A DNA stretch of 64,000 nt from Collinsella aerofaciens. GTDB lineage: Bacteria; Actinomycetota; Coriobacteriia; Coriobacteriales; Coriobacteriaceae. The notes below the pieces were generated by a model. The model was not told the origin of the DNA and made no database searches. It was given only the letters and a program-made list of their open reading frames with translations. A program made the position numbers and the translations under genes. Shown here in pieces: positions 37,839 to 47,626 of the stretch; the stretch's first letter is position 1; the number at the start of each line of letters is the position of its first letter. The stretch lies in contig NZ_JADPCH010000002.1 in assembly GCF_015670745.1 (NCBI RefSeq), forward strand, positions 62,001-126,000. The letters run 5' to 3'.

Positions 37839-38093
37839 CTAATCTAGCTGAAATATCTTGTACACCTCAACCGCCAAGCAGAAGACCCCGGCGAAAACTG
37901 CAGCGAGCATAGATTTAACCGTTACCGCAGTGATGACCCCAGCAATAATGGCTGGAAATAAAAGCATCGAGAAGAATACCAACGCACCAGATCGCACAGC
38001 CAACCAAATCCGAAACCGAGCGCGAATACCGATGACACCCATATGAGCTCTTGCGGCCAAATAGCGAAAGAACATAATACGCACCCCAACCAA
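37839..38093 (-). CDS. Small membrane protein, unknown function
   Basis: Up to 84 residues with two strongly hydrophobic stretches, ALVFFSMLLFPAIIAGVITA and MLAAVFAGVFCLAVEVYKIF, separated by a few polar residues. The first 30 residues are basic. The listed start is a TTG; a GTG four codons in is also possible. Follows the next gene by about 30 bp on the same strand. No family recognised. Confidence 0.45.
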   Translation of the reverse strand: MVGVRIMFFRYLAARAHMGVIGIRARFRIWLAVRSGALVFFSMLLFPAIIAGVITAVTVKSMLAAVFAGVFCLAVEVYKIFQLD

Positions 38094-38123
38094 ATTGCGA
38101 CTTTTTCGGCCTCAATGCAGAGG

Positions 38124-38474
38124 CTACTTAGCAAACTGCTCGAGAATAGAACTCAGGCACTTGGCTTGCACCTCAAGCGTCTGGTTAAACTGCTGTTTAA
38201 TGAGGTCGGTCATGATTCCCTCGCTATCGTAGCGCTGGTACAACCTAGCGGAGTTTGCCAACGTAGACATCATCACGCTCGTAAGCTGATCTACATAGCT
38301 CATCTTTGCCGCAGCATTGAAGTATTCGACTGCAATGCGAATGCTTTCTACCTGGCCACGCTTAAACTCCCTAGAGCACCTATAAGTCCACGTAGCATTT
38401 ACGACCGCGTTCAGCACCTCCTTCGTGAGCTTGATTTCGGTATCCGTTACTGGTCCAAGCGATATCGCTCCCAT
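38124..38474 (-). CDS. Hypothetical protein
   Basis: A 116-residue mostly helical protein (TDTEIKLTKEVLNAVVNATW, VDQLTSVMMSTLANSARLYQ, TDLIKQQFNQTLEVQAKCLS) with no membrane segment. AGGGTGG lies six bases before the ATG; a GTG three codons earlier is also possible. It probably forms a unit with the small membrane protein downstream. I do not recognise the family. Confidence 0.5.
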   Translation of the reverse strand: MGAISLGPVTDTEIKLTKEVLNAVVNATWTYRCSREFKRGQVESIRIAVEYFNAAAKMSYVDQLTSVMMSTLANSARLYQRYDSEGIMTDLIKQQFNQTLEVQAKCLSSILEQFAK

Positions 38475-38629
38475 AGCAACCACCCTGCCTTCCGTCGTTT
38501 GCCCTGTCTACATAATGCCGCGGGCGACCGAGGTATTGAGTGACGAAGCTGATCAAGTCCAGTGAACCAAGTACATGAGCCAACCGAGAAGCAGATACAA
38601 AGTCCGCGACAAAGCACTCAGGTTTCGCT

Positions 38630-39430
38630 TCACTTTGTAGTACTTTGTAAGTTAATAAACGGAAGGATGTCTCTCAGGTCATCGCAGCACTGGCAGCAGT
38701 GGGTCCAAGACGACCGATCTGTCCCCGTAGTATTAGAGGGAGACACGCAAACGGTAACTGCACCGCTGCCTCTCACGGATGCGTCGTTATTCGAGTTTCC
38801 AACAAACACAATGTCTTGGGGCGAAACGCTCAGATCGCCCGCGACCCTGCTCACAAATCTGCGCTTACCCTCGTAGTCAAAAGGACTAATGCGGATGCCA
38901 TCAACAACGCCTTCAGAATCAAACAGAAACTGATTGGACTTGATTTCCTCCACGTAGCAAGCAAGGTCACCAAGGGCCGCGCGTATAAACTGCCTCTCCG
39001 AGCGAGAGACAATCCAGATCAGAACGCCCGCATCGTTAAGCACCTTAAACACGTCACAAATACCCGGAATTAGCCGAGTGCCATTTCCGATGCGAGTGAT
39101 GTCATCTTTGGTAATACGCGCTTCCCTGAATAATTCCGTAGCCTGCTGAAAATAGCTTCGCCTATCATCAGCATCGTGAGAATAGTGCGCAAGGATATTC
39201 TGGAATCGGGCTTTATCTTGGCCAGATTCGAGCCAGATATAACGAAGGCTACTGTCAGCATCGATCTTGGGCAAAAGAGTGCCCACAAAATCAAACACAA
39301 CTGCAACAGTTTTTCCAGAAGGACCAGCGGCGTTATCGCTAGTTAAAGGCAACGGGACCATCTTTCTGCCCATACGCCAATAAATCTCTAACAACGCAGG
39401 AATATATCGCTGCATATCCCCCTCAAACAC
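38630..39430 (-). CDS. HAD-superfamily protein lacking the second catalytic Asp
   Basis: A 266-residue HAD-fold protein. Motif I reads VVFDFVGTLLP (Asp47, but Val49 where phosphatases have Asp), motif II is WIVSRSERQF, Lys candidates lie in YEGKRRFVSR, and motif IV is VFVGNSNNDASV with Asn replacing the first Asp. The loss of the general acid Asp argues against an ordinary phosphatase; a different chemistry or a binding role is possible. Start uncertain (GTG at 39430 or ATG at 39415 behind GAGGGG). It follows the small HTH-like gene by 27 bp. Confidence 0.7.
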   Translation of the reverse strand: MFEGDMQRYIPALLEIYWRMGRKMVPLPLTSDNAAGPSGKTVAVVFDFVGTLLPKIDADSSLRYIWLESGQDKARFQNILAHYSHDADDRRSYFQQATELFREARITKDDITRIGNGTRLIPGICDVFKVLNDAGVLIWIVSRSERQFIRAALGDLACYVEEIKSNQFLFDSEGVVDGIRISPFDYEGKRRFVSRVAGDLSVSPQDIVFVGNSNNDASVRGSGAVTVCVSPSNTTGTDRSSWTHCCQCCDDLRDILPFINLQSTTK

Positions 39431-39457
39431 GGAATACGACTCAACCGCATCCCATGC

Positions 39458-39733
39458 TTACGTATTGGAACAGTCCGAAAAAACGCGTTCAAGAATTATA
39501 GGTCCAGATGAATCACTGACCCTAGGAGCAATGAATGACAGTAGCAAATTAAAATACGATGGACCTGGCAAATTTCTCCCCGACACCCAGGTCCGGAAAG
39601 CACTCAATAATATGCCAGCATCGCTATCAAGATGATCGAGCTTGATATTATTGCTCTCAACAACCAAACGAAGAAGCTTGGAAAACTTACAAGTCCACTC
39701 TTCATCTCGCTGGCGACGTCCGCGCCTCGTCAT
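39458..39733 (-). CDS. Small basic protein with a possible XRE-like fold
   Basis: A 91-residue protein. The middle (LDSDAGILLSAFRTWVSGRN, then LPGPSYFNLLLSFIAP) has the helix spacing and the S..T/W..G..P pattern of XRE helix-turn-helix proteins, though weakly. The N-terminus is Arg-rich (MTRRGRRQRDEEW). It is co-oriented with the HAD gene and may regulate it. The assignment is tentative. Confidence 0.4.
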   Translation of the reverse strand: MTRRGRRQRDEEWTCKFSKLLRLVVESNNIKLDHLDSDAGILLSAFRTWVSGRNLPGPSYFNLLLSFIAPRVSDSSGPIILERVFSDCSNT

Positions 39734-39855
39734 TAATGACCCCCTAAACGCAAACCTTTATGCATACTGCTTTCGATACCAAATTAATTGTTTATGGAGT
39801 AAATAACCGAAGAGCATCCATTGCCTTATAAATAAACTCCAAATGCAAAGCAAGA

Positions 39856-41064
39856 CTATTGTGAATCGCCGCAAACAAACTTCTTAAGTCGTCGTTTAAT
39901 GCCGCAAAGTATGCCGCGAACTCGCCGCCAGAGAGAAGAACGGAAATCCCACTTGACCATGAGATCCGGGATGGACAACCCCGCAGACACGTCATTCAAG
40001 AACTCGTCGCGCCTTGGATAGGGCGCGACAGAACGGACGAGGCTGGGGTTGCCCGCGATTACCTCCTCAAGCGTGGCCGGGCCGTTTACAGTGAGCCCAA
40101 AGATAGCCTTGAATGCCCGCTCGCCCTTCTCCGTATTGCATAGGACGGCGGATACGCCCTTGGAGTAGTCGACCTCGGGATGAATATTCTGAAAACCCCA
40201 GAAGTCGCCAAGCGTGATATCGGCACCGCTCGAGCGCTTTACAGGACATGCGAGACAAGATGAACGAAGGCTTGCGTTGGCCAAGAAAGCCTTCATGTAC
40301 CAGTCCTTCCCAAACACCTGGGACTCGGTGTCCTCGGTGTTGTCTTTCTCCGCTATGTGCTTGTACATAGCGGAGTAAGACAACCATCCGGTTGTCTTAC
40401 TCCGCATATTTACGTCGCAGACATCCGACCCGAAGCCCTCAGCGCGGTAGTCTACCCAGCGCGACCAGAGTTCGGGAGAGGGGACACCGTGGCAGATAAC
40501 GTCGACGGACAGAAAAAGATCGCCGTCGGCGAGGCCCCCGAGATACCCCCTCATGCCTGCGACCTGGCAGGAGGTGCCGGCGAAGAGGACGCATCGTCCA
40601 GAACGGATTACATCGCGTACGCCCCTGTACGCCTCTTTCCCGACGGAGCTCTGCACGTATTTGGAACGCATGACGGCATCGAGACCAGCTTCGTTGTCGA
40701 CGAGCACATGGCGGACAGCCCGGCATCCCTCATCGAAGGCCGCGCCGCAGACGACGCCGCCATCGGCAAGCACCTTGCGAGCAAGGAGCCCGAAAATACC
40801 ACCGGAAGAAGACCGCTCAAGCAAATCTGGAGAATCGGCCTTTGCCCACGATATGGATTGCAGCAGGTCATCCCGGTGCTCACCCAACGCGGGACAGGCC
40901 CGCTCACAGGCGCCACATCCGACGCAAATATCGGAATCCACTATAGGATAGGAAAAACCAAGTCTGTCACGCTTCATGAAGATACACTCCTTGGGACAGA
41001 CGGCAGCGCAGGCGCCGCAGCCACAGCAAGTGTCACCAAGAGCAGAAATAGTCGTATTTGACAT
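39856..41064 (-). CDS. Ferredoxin-domain coenzyme F420 hydrogenase beta-subunit-like protein of the EPS locus
   Basis: A 402-residue protein. Two 4Fe-4S motifs open it: CCGCGACAAVCPKECIF and CVGCGACERACPALGE. The FrhB-like body follows, with RSSSGGIFGLLARKVL, LFAGTSCQVAGMRGYL, SVDVICHGVPSPELW and the C-terminal CLACPVKRSSGADITLGDFW. Such proteins regularly accompany polysaccharide pyruvyltransferases in EPS loci, as here; the exact role there is unknown. Last gene of the locus, 9 bp after the flippase. Confidence 0.88.
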   Translation of the reverse strand: MSNTTISALGDTCCGCGACAAVCPKECIFMKRDRLGFSYPIVDSDICVGCGACERACPALGEHRDDLLQSISWAKADSPDLLERSSSGGIFGLLARKVLADGGVVCGAAFDEGCRAVRHVLVDNEAGLDAVMRSKYVQSSVGKEAYRGVRDVIRSGRCVLFAGTSCQVAGMRGYLGGLADGDLFLSVDVICHGVPSPELWSRWVDYRAEGFGSDVCDVNMRSKTTGWLSYSAMYKHIAEKDNTEDTESQVFGKDWYMKAFLANASLRSSCLACPVKRSSGADITLGDFWGFQNIHPEVDYSKGVSAVLCNTEKGERAFKAIFGLTVNGPATLEEVIAGNPSLVRSVAPYPRRDEFLNDVSAGLSIPDLMVKWDFRSSLWRRVRGILCGIKRRLKKFVCGDSQ

Positions 41065-41073
41065 AGAATTATC

Positions 41074-42588
41074 CTAACGAAGGAGCGGAAGACGGGTGGT
41101 AATCCCCGCCTTCTCATTTGAATCGAGCACGAATAGCCACATGGCGACTGTGAAAAACACGGTGTAAGCCGCACCCCACGCGAGAAACAAAGGCCAGCTC
41201 ACAACAGGCAAAAAGAAGCTTAGTGACTTGCAGACGACAAGGACAGATGCGGCCGTCAGCGCTACCGGTAGGTTACGCTTCCAGAAGAAAGCCATATCGA
41301 GCCCGATGCGGTTCTGGTAGTACCAATTCATGAAGAGACCGTTGCCTAGCGCAATGCTCACAATGTAGGCGATAGCTGGAGCCCAGTAGCCAAGATACGG
41401 AGAGGCAAACCAGGTAAAGGCGACATTCAACAAGGACATGCAAAGGTAGACGACGCTACGTGCTTTGTGCTTGTTCTTGGCACGCTGAATCTCAATACCA
41501 GTGTTCTGACAGAGTGGGACGCCGACGGGAAGCGTCATCGCACAGATGAGATAATACGCATCGATGAACCCTGCGCCCGCCCACTTGGTAATAAAGAATC
41601 GGCCCAAAAGAACGAATCCACAATAGACCCAGCAAAACAGGAACATCTGGTAGCGGCCAACGCGTGTCATTAGCCTAGTAAGCACATCGTTGTCATTGGA
41701 TTCGGCAACAATGCGGTTAATCTTGGGAACGAAGACGCTCGACATGGTGGTCGAAAGCGAGTAGAAAACTTGCCTTATCTGAAGCGACACCGCAAACACA
41801 GAGACCGTCACAGCGCTTGCAAGTGCGCCGAGCATCATGTTGGGGACACTCTGGTTGATGAGATCGCAAACTTGGTTCACAAAAATCCAAGCGGAGAACG
41901 ACGCGATTGCCCGAAAGAGTGCCGTGTCGAATCTCTTGAAGCTGAACCTCATACCGAGTCTAAAGTAAGCGAAACGAGCATTAAGCAAGAGAAGGATAAC
42001 AGTGACGGACAGCTGAGCAGTTGCAACGCCCACGGCACCCATGCCAGCACAGAGAAGCAGAAACGCTATGCCAGGAGTTGCCAGAGTGGTGAACATCTGC
42101 CTGGTCTGCTGATACTTGAACTGCTCATGCGCGATGATATAGGCATCGAAGACGGTGGAGAACAACGTACACGCCACATTGACGGCCATAATCGCCATGA
42201 GCTCCCCGGCAAGTCTTACCTGTCCGGAAGTGAAACTTCCCGAAAAGAACGTTTCCACGTTTGCGGCGAAAAGCAGCCCCAGCGAAAGCGCGACAGCGCA
42301 AACGGCAAGGTACAGCATGAGGTACATTCCATTGAGTGAGCGGATGTCATCCTCCGTGCCATGCGCGTTCCTCTGCGTATAGAAGCGTACATATGCCTCT
42401 GAAAATCCAAACGTGAGCAACGTAAGCGAAAACACGAACGAATTCGAGGTTTGGTAAACACCATAGTCAGCCTGCCCCACAAAAGAGAGAAGCATAGGTG
42501 TGTAGATAAGATTCACAAGGTTCTTGACGATGATATTCAAGTAGCCAAGAATAGCCCCCGCTTTACGTTGGCTAGTCACGAGCAACAC
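41074..42588 (-). CDS. Wzx-type polysaccharide flippase (MATE/MOP superfamily)
   Basis: A 504-residue integral membrane protein with about 12-14 hydrophobic segments, e.g. NLIYTPMLLSFVGQADYGVY at the start (the family hallmark after a short cytoplasmic tail), LLTFGFSEAYVRFYTQRNA and MFLFCWVYCGFVLLGRFFIT. It should move lipid-linked repeat units across the membrane. Its start overlaps the pyruvyltransferase gene by 17 bp. Confidence 0.9.
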   Translation of the reverse strand: MLLVTSQRKAGAILGYLNIIVKNLVNLIYTPMLLSFVGQADYGVYQTSNSFVFSLTLLTFGFSEAYVRFYTQRNAHGTEDDIRSLNGMYLMLYLAVCAVALSLGLLFAANVETFFSGSFTSGQVRLAGELMAIMAVNVACTLFSTVFDAYIIAHEQFKYQQTRQMFTTLATPGIAFLLLCAGMGAVGVATAQLSVTVILLLLNARFAYFRLGMRFSFKRFDTALFRAIASFSAWIFVNQVCDLINQSVPNMMLGALASAVTVSVFAVSLQIRQVFYSLSTTMSSVFVPKINRIVAESNDNDVLTRLMTRVGRYQMFLFCWVYCGFVLLGRFFITKWAGAGFIDAYYLICAMTLPVGVPLCQNTGIEIQRAKNKHKARSVVYLCMSLLNVAFTWFASPYLGYWAPAIAYIVSIALGNGLFMNWYYQNRIGLDMAFFWKRNLPVALTAASVLVVCKSLSFFLPVVSWPLFLAWGAAYTVFFTVAMWLFVLDSNEKAGITTRLPLLR

Positions 42589-43627
42589 TCTCCAAAGCGC
42601 AAGCTAACCAATTTCTTGAAGATTCACGTAACATCGCAAGTCGAGAATCAACATCATCCCAATCGGTACCAAAAATGGATTTAGGTCCGAAAGAAGACTC
42701 TGAAGAGCGATGACCTACGAGGCCAAAATTTGAACAAAGCGTGTCAAAACGGGAAGACATATCAGCGTCAGTACTAACACGCTCGAAAATTGCAAGCGGT
42801 TTGTGATGCAGAAGCGCAAAAACACTGGCGTGAAAGGAATCGGTACAAACAAGATCGCTATGCGAGATAAGCCAGACGAATTCGGAAGGTCCAATTTTCA
42901 GCGATTTATCCATTACGTCAATAATCGCAATGCCGCGAGAAGCCGCAAGCTCTTCAATCTTCGCATTGTTAACGTCGTTGCCGAGAACATATTTGAATAG
43001 GTACGGTTGATCGCAGGCGACGCCCTTGGGTTTGACGGAGACAGCTTCCCAATCAGCGGCGCCGAGCAATAAAGTCGGATCAAGAACAACAGCCACATCG
43101 CGACCGGTGAGATCGCGCACAATATTGGAGCCAGCGGATTCACGTACAGAAATGGAACAAATGCCATTAAGCAGCCTAGCGGTCTCATCCCTGTTCGAAA
43201 CGATACTGCTCACCCCAAAACTAGCGGCGTACGCAATCTTCTTTTCAGAAGCAACCATCGGAAGATACTCAAGCTCACTGTTAAAGACAAAATCGGGATT
43301 CCAAACTTGATCGGAGCCGATAACAAAACATGAATAAGAATCAAGCAAACCCGGAGAAATATATTCCTTTGTAACCGTACCATTTGAAAAATTGATAAAA
43401 CTGTTGTTAAAGGCCCTGAACAGCGAATTACGGTCATTGATATGTCTCAAAAGACTCATGCATTTCTTAAAGTATTTAGCTTTAGATGATAGTGGGCCCA
43501 TAATTGAACCATCACGTCGTAGAGACTCAACTTGGCAGCCATAGTCTTCAAGAACATGCTGAAGTGCGTAGTTTTGAAGCCTATTACCGAAATTAACACT
43601 TTGGATTGTAAGTATTCCAACTTTCAT
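42572..43627 (-). CDS. Polysaccharide pyruvyl transferase family protein
   Basis: A 351-residue protein. Begins VGILTIQSVNFGNRLQNYAL, a typical opening of the family; CFVIGSDQVWNPDF and LICTDSFH-type segment (SDLVCTDSFHASVFALLHHK) are further hallmarks. It likely adds pyruvyl ketals to sugars of the exported polymer. Overlaps the flippase gene and lies about 50 bp after a glycosyltransferase. Confidence 0.9.
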   Translation of the reverse strand: MKVGILTIQSVNFGNRLQNYALQHVLEDYGCQVESLRRDGSIMGPLSSKAKYFKKCMSLLRHINDRNSLFRAFNNSFINFSNGTVTKEYISPGLLDSYSCFVIGSDQVWNPDFVFNSELEYLPMVASEKKIAYAASFGVSSIVSNRDETARLLNGICSISVRESAGSNIVRDLTGRDVAVVLDPTLLLGAADWEAVSVKPKGVACDQPYLFKYVLGNDVNNAKIEELAASRGIAIIDVMDKSLKIGPSEFVWLISHSDLVCTDSFHASVFALLHHKPLAIFERVSTDADMSSRFDTLCSNFGLVGHRSSESSFGPKSIFGTDWDDVDSRLAMLRESSRNWLACALESVARD

Positions 43628-43678
43628 AATATAACACCAATCAATTATTGAAACCCGAACGGGCGAGAACGGAAAAAA

Positions 43679-44767
43679 CTAGAACTGCGAGCTTATTAAT
43701 TTCTGTAAATTAAAGACGGCTTTCTCCAACCAATAAGCGCATTTAATGCGTCCCTTTAGTAAAAGTAGAATGGAAGGTATCAAAATTTGAAAAGGCCCCA
43801 AGACAGCACTAGGAAAGTCGCTTAGTTTAGGATTTGTCTCCAGGGCAGCAAGCGCATCAATCCAGAGATCTTGAAACTTACTAGCAAAGACATCATTAAG
43901 GCGAACAAACCGTTTGAATTGATTTGAAATCTCGGCCGCGAGAACGCGATTGCCCTCAGACTGGGACAAGAAATTTGCAGTAATTAATTGATTTATTGCA
44001 AGCGAATAATCGACCAGCCTGGCTACGTCTGTCTCGCGGAATATGCCCGTAGTCCCAGATGCATCAAGATCCCAGCAATACAACGGAGTATCAGAAAGAG
44101 ATACGGTGCCGCCAGGAAATACGGACAATAAGGCAATGTTGAACAACCTATCCTCTGAAAATTTTATTCCAGCCGGAAACAACAATTTATTCCAAGGGCT
44201 TTTTAATGAGAATTCCAGCAATAAATCCCTACGATAAAGTCTCGACCAAACAGCATTAAATTGATACTCATTAGAATATGGCACGCAATCAAAATTGAAA
44301 TTGAGACATGCTTCCCTCAAGTCTCCAAATGACAAGGCGCTCACAGCCCGCAGCGCACGTTTGCCACCAAAGTAACGGTTGGTGCCAATCTGAGAAAAGC
44401 TATGTACAAACGGAAACAAAACGATTTCCGATCCAGAATTCATGCCTTGTTGAACGGCAGAAGACACATCCGGCAGAAGAAAATCATCCGCATCAACAAA
44501 CATAATCCAATCACCGGTTGCGGCGCGAAATCCAACATCACGCGCGACGGACCTACCGCTATTCGATTGCTCAATCAAATTGACGCGCTTATCGAATGAA
44601 ACGATGCTGCGAACCATCTCTGAAGTAGAGTCGGTTGACCCATCATTTACAACGATCACTTCAAGCGAATCAACGTCAATAGTCAATACGCTTTTGATTG
44701 CACGCGCAATCGTTTTTTCAGCCTGATATGCCGGAATAATCACGCTTAGAGAGGAGTCGACAAGCAT
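43679..44767 (-). CDS. Family 2 glycosyltransferase
   Basis: A 362-residue GT-A enzyme: [39 protein letters not shown], and the metal-binding DWIMFVDADDFLLPD. It should add one sugar to the lipid-linked repeat unit in the cytoplasm; the donor cannot be told. Its 5' end overlaps the polymerase gene by 22 bp. Confidence 0.9.
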   Translation of the reverse strand: MLVDSSLSVIIPAYQAEKTIARAIKSVLTIDVDSLEVIVVNDGSTDSTSEMVRSIVSFDKRVNLIEQSNSGRSVARDVGFRAATGDWIMFVDADDFLLPDVSSAVQQGMNSGSEIVLFPFVHSFSQIGTNRYFGGKRALRAVSALSFGDLREACLNFNFDCVPYSNEYQFNAVWSRLYRRDLLLEFSLKSPWNKLLFPAGIKFSEDRLFNIALLSVFPGGTVSLSDTPLYCWDLDASGTTGIFRETDVARLVDYSLAINQLITANFLSQSEGNRVLAAEISNQFKRFVRLNDVFASKFQDLWIDALAALETNPKLSDFPSAVLGPFQILIPSILLLLKGRIKCAYWLEKAVFNLQKLISSQF

Positions 44768-45990
44768 ACTCCCTCCCTATCATTAAGTACGCTCTTCGAA
44801 CTTTGACCCAGGGCTAGACTTATGCCGATAACTGTCCAAATTAGCAAACCGTATGTAAAGTTGTTTTGAGTCAAGGACACCTCTAGGCACTCGTGAACCA
44901 ACATCGCAAGAAGGAGAGAGACGCCCACACGGGAACTGAAGTCGCCGCATTCTACGAGTTTCCCTCGAATCATCCAAAATAGACAAAGCAGAAGTAGTAA
45001 TCCCACGACACCGGACTGAAGTATTGTCTGCAAATACATATTGTGAGAAGAGAAATCAGTGTTATAAATCATTGAAGGTGTCATCTGAAGCCCTAAGCCT
45101 AGAGCCTCATTTCCATGAACCGCCAATAAAACCATCTTCCACACAAGCTCTCGCCCGCTAAAAAAGTTTTTATTTAACCACTCGCGAGATAGGGATTCCA
45201 ATTGAAATCCGAGATTGGTTCCATAAAGAGATGGATAGACGATTGAAAATGTTAAAACCCCAATTAAGATACAGATAAATACGGCATTCGTCAGAAAACG
45301 CGCACCAGATTCATCTCTATTCTTTAATGCCAATACTAGGATAATAAAAATGAGGCAAGTCAGAAGTGCCGAACGGCTATTCGTAAAGCTTAAAAGAATG
45401 CCGCAGAGAACGAGTGACAAGACATGCAGGCTTTCTAATTTCATTTGGCAATCTAAAAAAGTAATAGCAATAGCAGCCAAAATGACAACAGCAAAGCCAT
45501 TTCCGTGCCCATAAAATGCGGAATAGTAATTTGTAATCCTCCCGCTAACAAACCAGTATGCTAAACACAAACTCATAAGAACTAGCATAATTAGGAACAA
45601 TCGATGGACGTTCCTGCCTGTCCATTGATAACGAGAAAACGAGATAAGCGTCAAAAGAAATAAAGCTGTTTGAATTAATCTCTCTTCACCTTTTTGGCCG
45701 AAGCCAAAATAAAGACCCAGTAAATATAAAAACAAAGCAGCTGCGGAAATCAAAAGACCGATATCTAGCCTATTCCCTTTAATTCGCTTTGCGCTTACCA
45801 ACATATATAAAAGCTCAAATACAATCACGGCACAATAAAGTAGCGAAGTCAATGGTGCCATCACCTTTATTGGCAGCAACAGAATGCACCCAAGGATAAG
45901 AGCCATCAATATTGACTCTTCCCATAGCCCTTCGTCTCGTAGGCCGTTATATGAGATGTTATTTGGAGACAAACTATTCTCCTTTAGCAT
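44746..45990 (-). CDS. Wzy/O-antigen ligase-type polymerase
   Basis: A 414-residue membrane protein with about ten hydrophobic segments ([46 protein letters not shown]-like C-terminal helices) and a large external loop around [20 protein letters not shown]. The layout and [20 protein letters not shown] segment fit O-antigen polymerase/ligase proteins. It probably polymerises repeat units outside the membrane. Its ATG overlaps the restored stop codon of the acetyltransferase reading frame (ATGCTAA), indicating coupling when that gene is in frame. Confidence 0.85.
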   Translation of the reverse strand: MLKENSLSPNNISYNGLRDEGLWEESILMALILGCILLLPIKVMAPLTSLLYCAVIVFELLYMLVSAKRIKGNRLDIGLLISAAALFLYLLGLYFGFGQKGEERLIQTALFLLTLISFSRYQWTGRNVHRLFLIMLVLMSLCLAYWFVSGRITNYYSAFYGHGNGFAVVILAAIAITFLDCQMKLESLHVLSLVLCGILLSFTNSRSALLTCLIFIILVLALKNRDESGARFLTNAVFICILIGVLTFSIVYPSLYGTNLGFQLESLSREWLNKNFFSGRELVWKMVLLAVHGNEALGLGLQMTPSMIYNTDFSSHNMYLQTILQSGVVGLLLLLCLFWMIRGKLVECGDFSSRVGVSLLLAMLVHECLEVSLTQNNFTYGLLIWTVIGISLALGQSSKSVLNDREGVCLSTPL

Positions 45991-46032
45991 TTTCGATTTC
46001 CGATCTGCTTTGCTGGGACGCCGCCCACAATG

Positions 46033-46494
46033 CTATACGGTTTGACATCCTTGGAAACAACAGCTCCAGCAGCGATTATCGACCCCCCCCCCAACGGTAA
46101 CTCCTGGAAGAATGATCACGCGCCTTCCTATCCAGACGTCATCACCGATAACTACGGGGCGATAATCTTCATAACCTTGGTCAATCATCGGGATATCGCA
46201 ACGGTCGTGCTGGTGGTTGCGGGTTAGAATGCAGCATTCAGGCCCCATCATCACATTGCTGCCAATAGTGACTGGGCCAAATACTTGAGAATCAACGCCA
46301 AGGCTCGATCGATCACCAATCGTCACATGTTCGTCAAACTCGGCGCCGCTCTCGATATTTACAGCCTGTCCAATGGCGCATCCCATCTTTCTGGCCCAAA
46401 AAACTCGAATTTTCATCGATGCTCTAGAACGACGAGAAACAGGGAAATGCTTTCCGAAAGCGCAATATAGCCCTCGAAGTAACTTGGTTTTCAT
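46033..46494 (-). pseudogene. Hexapeptide-repeat acetyltransferase, out of frame at a 10-G tract (phase-variable?)
   Basis: A left-handed beta-helix acetyltransferase (VNIESGAEFDEHVTIGDRSS, VFGPVTIGSNVMMGPECCIL, catalytic-type [27 protein letters not shown]). As written it ends in a foreign 14-residue tail after VGGG. With one G fewer in the tract at 46083-46092 the frame continues [20 protein letters not shown] then [12 protein letters not shown], the normal family ending, and stops at 45984, overlapping the polymerase start. So the intact gene is 45984-46494 and the sequenced state is off. A sequencing indel is the alternative. Confidence 0.8.
46083..46092. repeat. Homopolymer tract of 10 C (G on the coding strand)
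   Basis: A run of ten identical bases inside the acetyltransferase gene. Nine would keep the reading frame, so slippage here switches the C-terminus on or off. Confidence 0.85.
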
Positions 46495-47625
46495 CTAATA
46501 CGCACGCACACTTTCGTTTGAATCATAAATATACTGAATACGACGGAAGCATGACGTGTATTCATATGCCTGGGTTACATAGGCGCGCCCCAAACAGGAA
46601 AGTTCTGTCCTGCGCTCGGGGTCGTCGGCCAGTTGTTCGACAGCGTTTGCGAGAGCCTCATCGTCACCGCGCCGTACCACGATGGCGGTCTTGCCATCAT
46701 CACACGCTTCCATAAGGCCGGGGATATCCGAAATCACAAGAGCAGTACCGGAAGCCTGCGCTTCGACAGCAGAAACGCCAAAGCTCTCGCTCTCGCTCGG
46801 AACCAAAGCGACATCAAAAGAAGCCCATTCGCAAGCTGCGTTTTCCTGAGTGATAAACCCGAGCCATTTACAATAACCATCCATGCCAAGAGAGCTGGCA
46901 GTATCTCGAAGATATTTCTCCTGCGTACCAGCCCCAGCAATGCGAACCTTAAGGTTGATATCAGGTCTATTGCGGTGCACCAAACTGCATGCGTGAAGCA
47001 GAGTCTCTATTCCATATTTCGACTCAAGACCTTTTACCGTTCCGACAACAAATCCCTCATGCGGAACCGCCTTATCAGGATTAAACAGGCTCATATCAAC
47101 ACCAAAAGGCGTAATTGCAATCTCTTTGGATGTGTATTTATGAGTTTCAACGGCCATGGCTCGGCTGGTTGACATAATCCAAGTTGCTTTATCTAGAGAA
47201 CGTTTTAATATGGCTTTATGCAAGAAAGACTTATGCGGAAATTCATATACATCGCTGCCCCAGACAGAAAGGTAGTAAGGACGTTTGCACGCAAACGAAC
47301 AAATAGTTCCATAGCTTGAAGCATAGTGTGCGTGAACGATATCAGGATTTACCTCTTTAATAAGAGCCTTTGCTTGGGAAATGGTTCTAAAATAGGACAA
47401 TTTTTGAATATCAGAGCCCAGGCGCTCGCTGTCATTAGAAAGCCAGTGAACAGACACACGATCGATTGTACCGGCATTTCCAGCAAGCGGCTTTTCTAAG
47501 CTTGCGACGTGTACATCATAGCCTACAGAAGAAAAGTATGAACACCATTTTATGGTATGATAATTGTTACAATTAGCAAAATACAGAATCGTATTCTGTC
47601 TGGCTACACCGGACTTCCCGATCAA
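46495..47625 (-). CDS. Family 4-type glycosyltransferase (GT-B)
   Basis: A 376-residue GT-B enzyme. N-terminal segments KWCSYFSSVGYDVHVASLEK and DIVHAHYASSYGTICSFACK, and the C-terminal donor site VALVPSESESFGVSAVEAQA with the E-x7-E motif. Retaining transferase of the GT4 type, probably acting on the repeat unit. It abuts the acetyltransferase gene directly and follows ugd by one base. Confidence 0.9.
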   Translation of the reverse strand: MIGKSGVARQNTILYFANCNNYHTIKWCSYFSSVGYDVHVASLEKPLAGNAGTIDRVSVHWLSNDSERLGSDIQKLSYFRTISQAKALIKEVNPDIVHAHYASSYGTICSFACKRPYYLSVWGSDVYEFPHKSFLHKAILKRSLDKATWIMSTSRAMAVETHKYTSKEIAITPFGVDMSLFNPDKAVPHEGFVVGTVKGLESKYGIETLLHACSLVHRNRPDINLKVRIAGAGTQEKYLRDTASSLGMDGYCKWLGFITQENAACEWASFDVALVPSESESFGVSAVEAQASGTALVISDIPGLMEACDDGKTAIVVRRGDDEALANAVEQLADDPERRTELSCLGRAYVTQAYEYTSCFRRIQYIYDSNESVRAY

Positions 47626-47626
47626 C

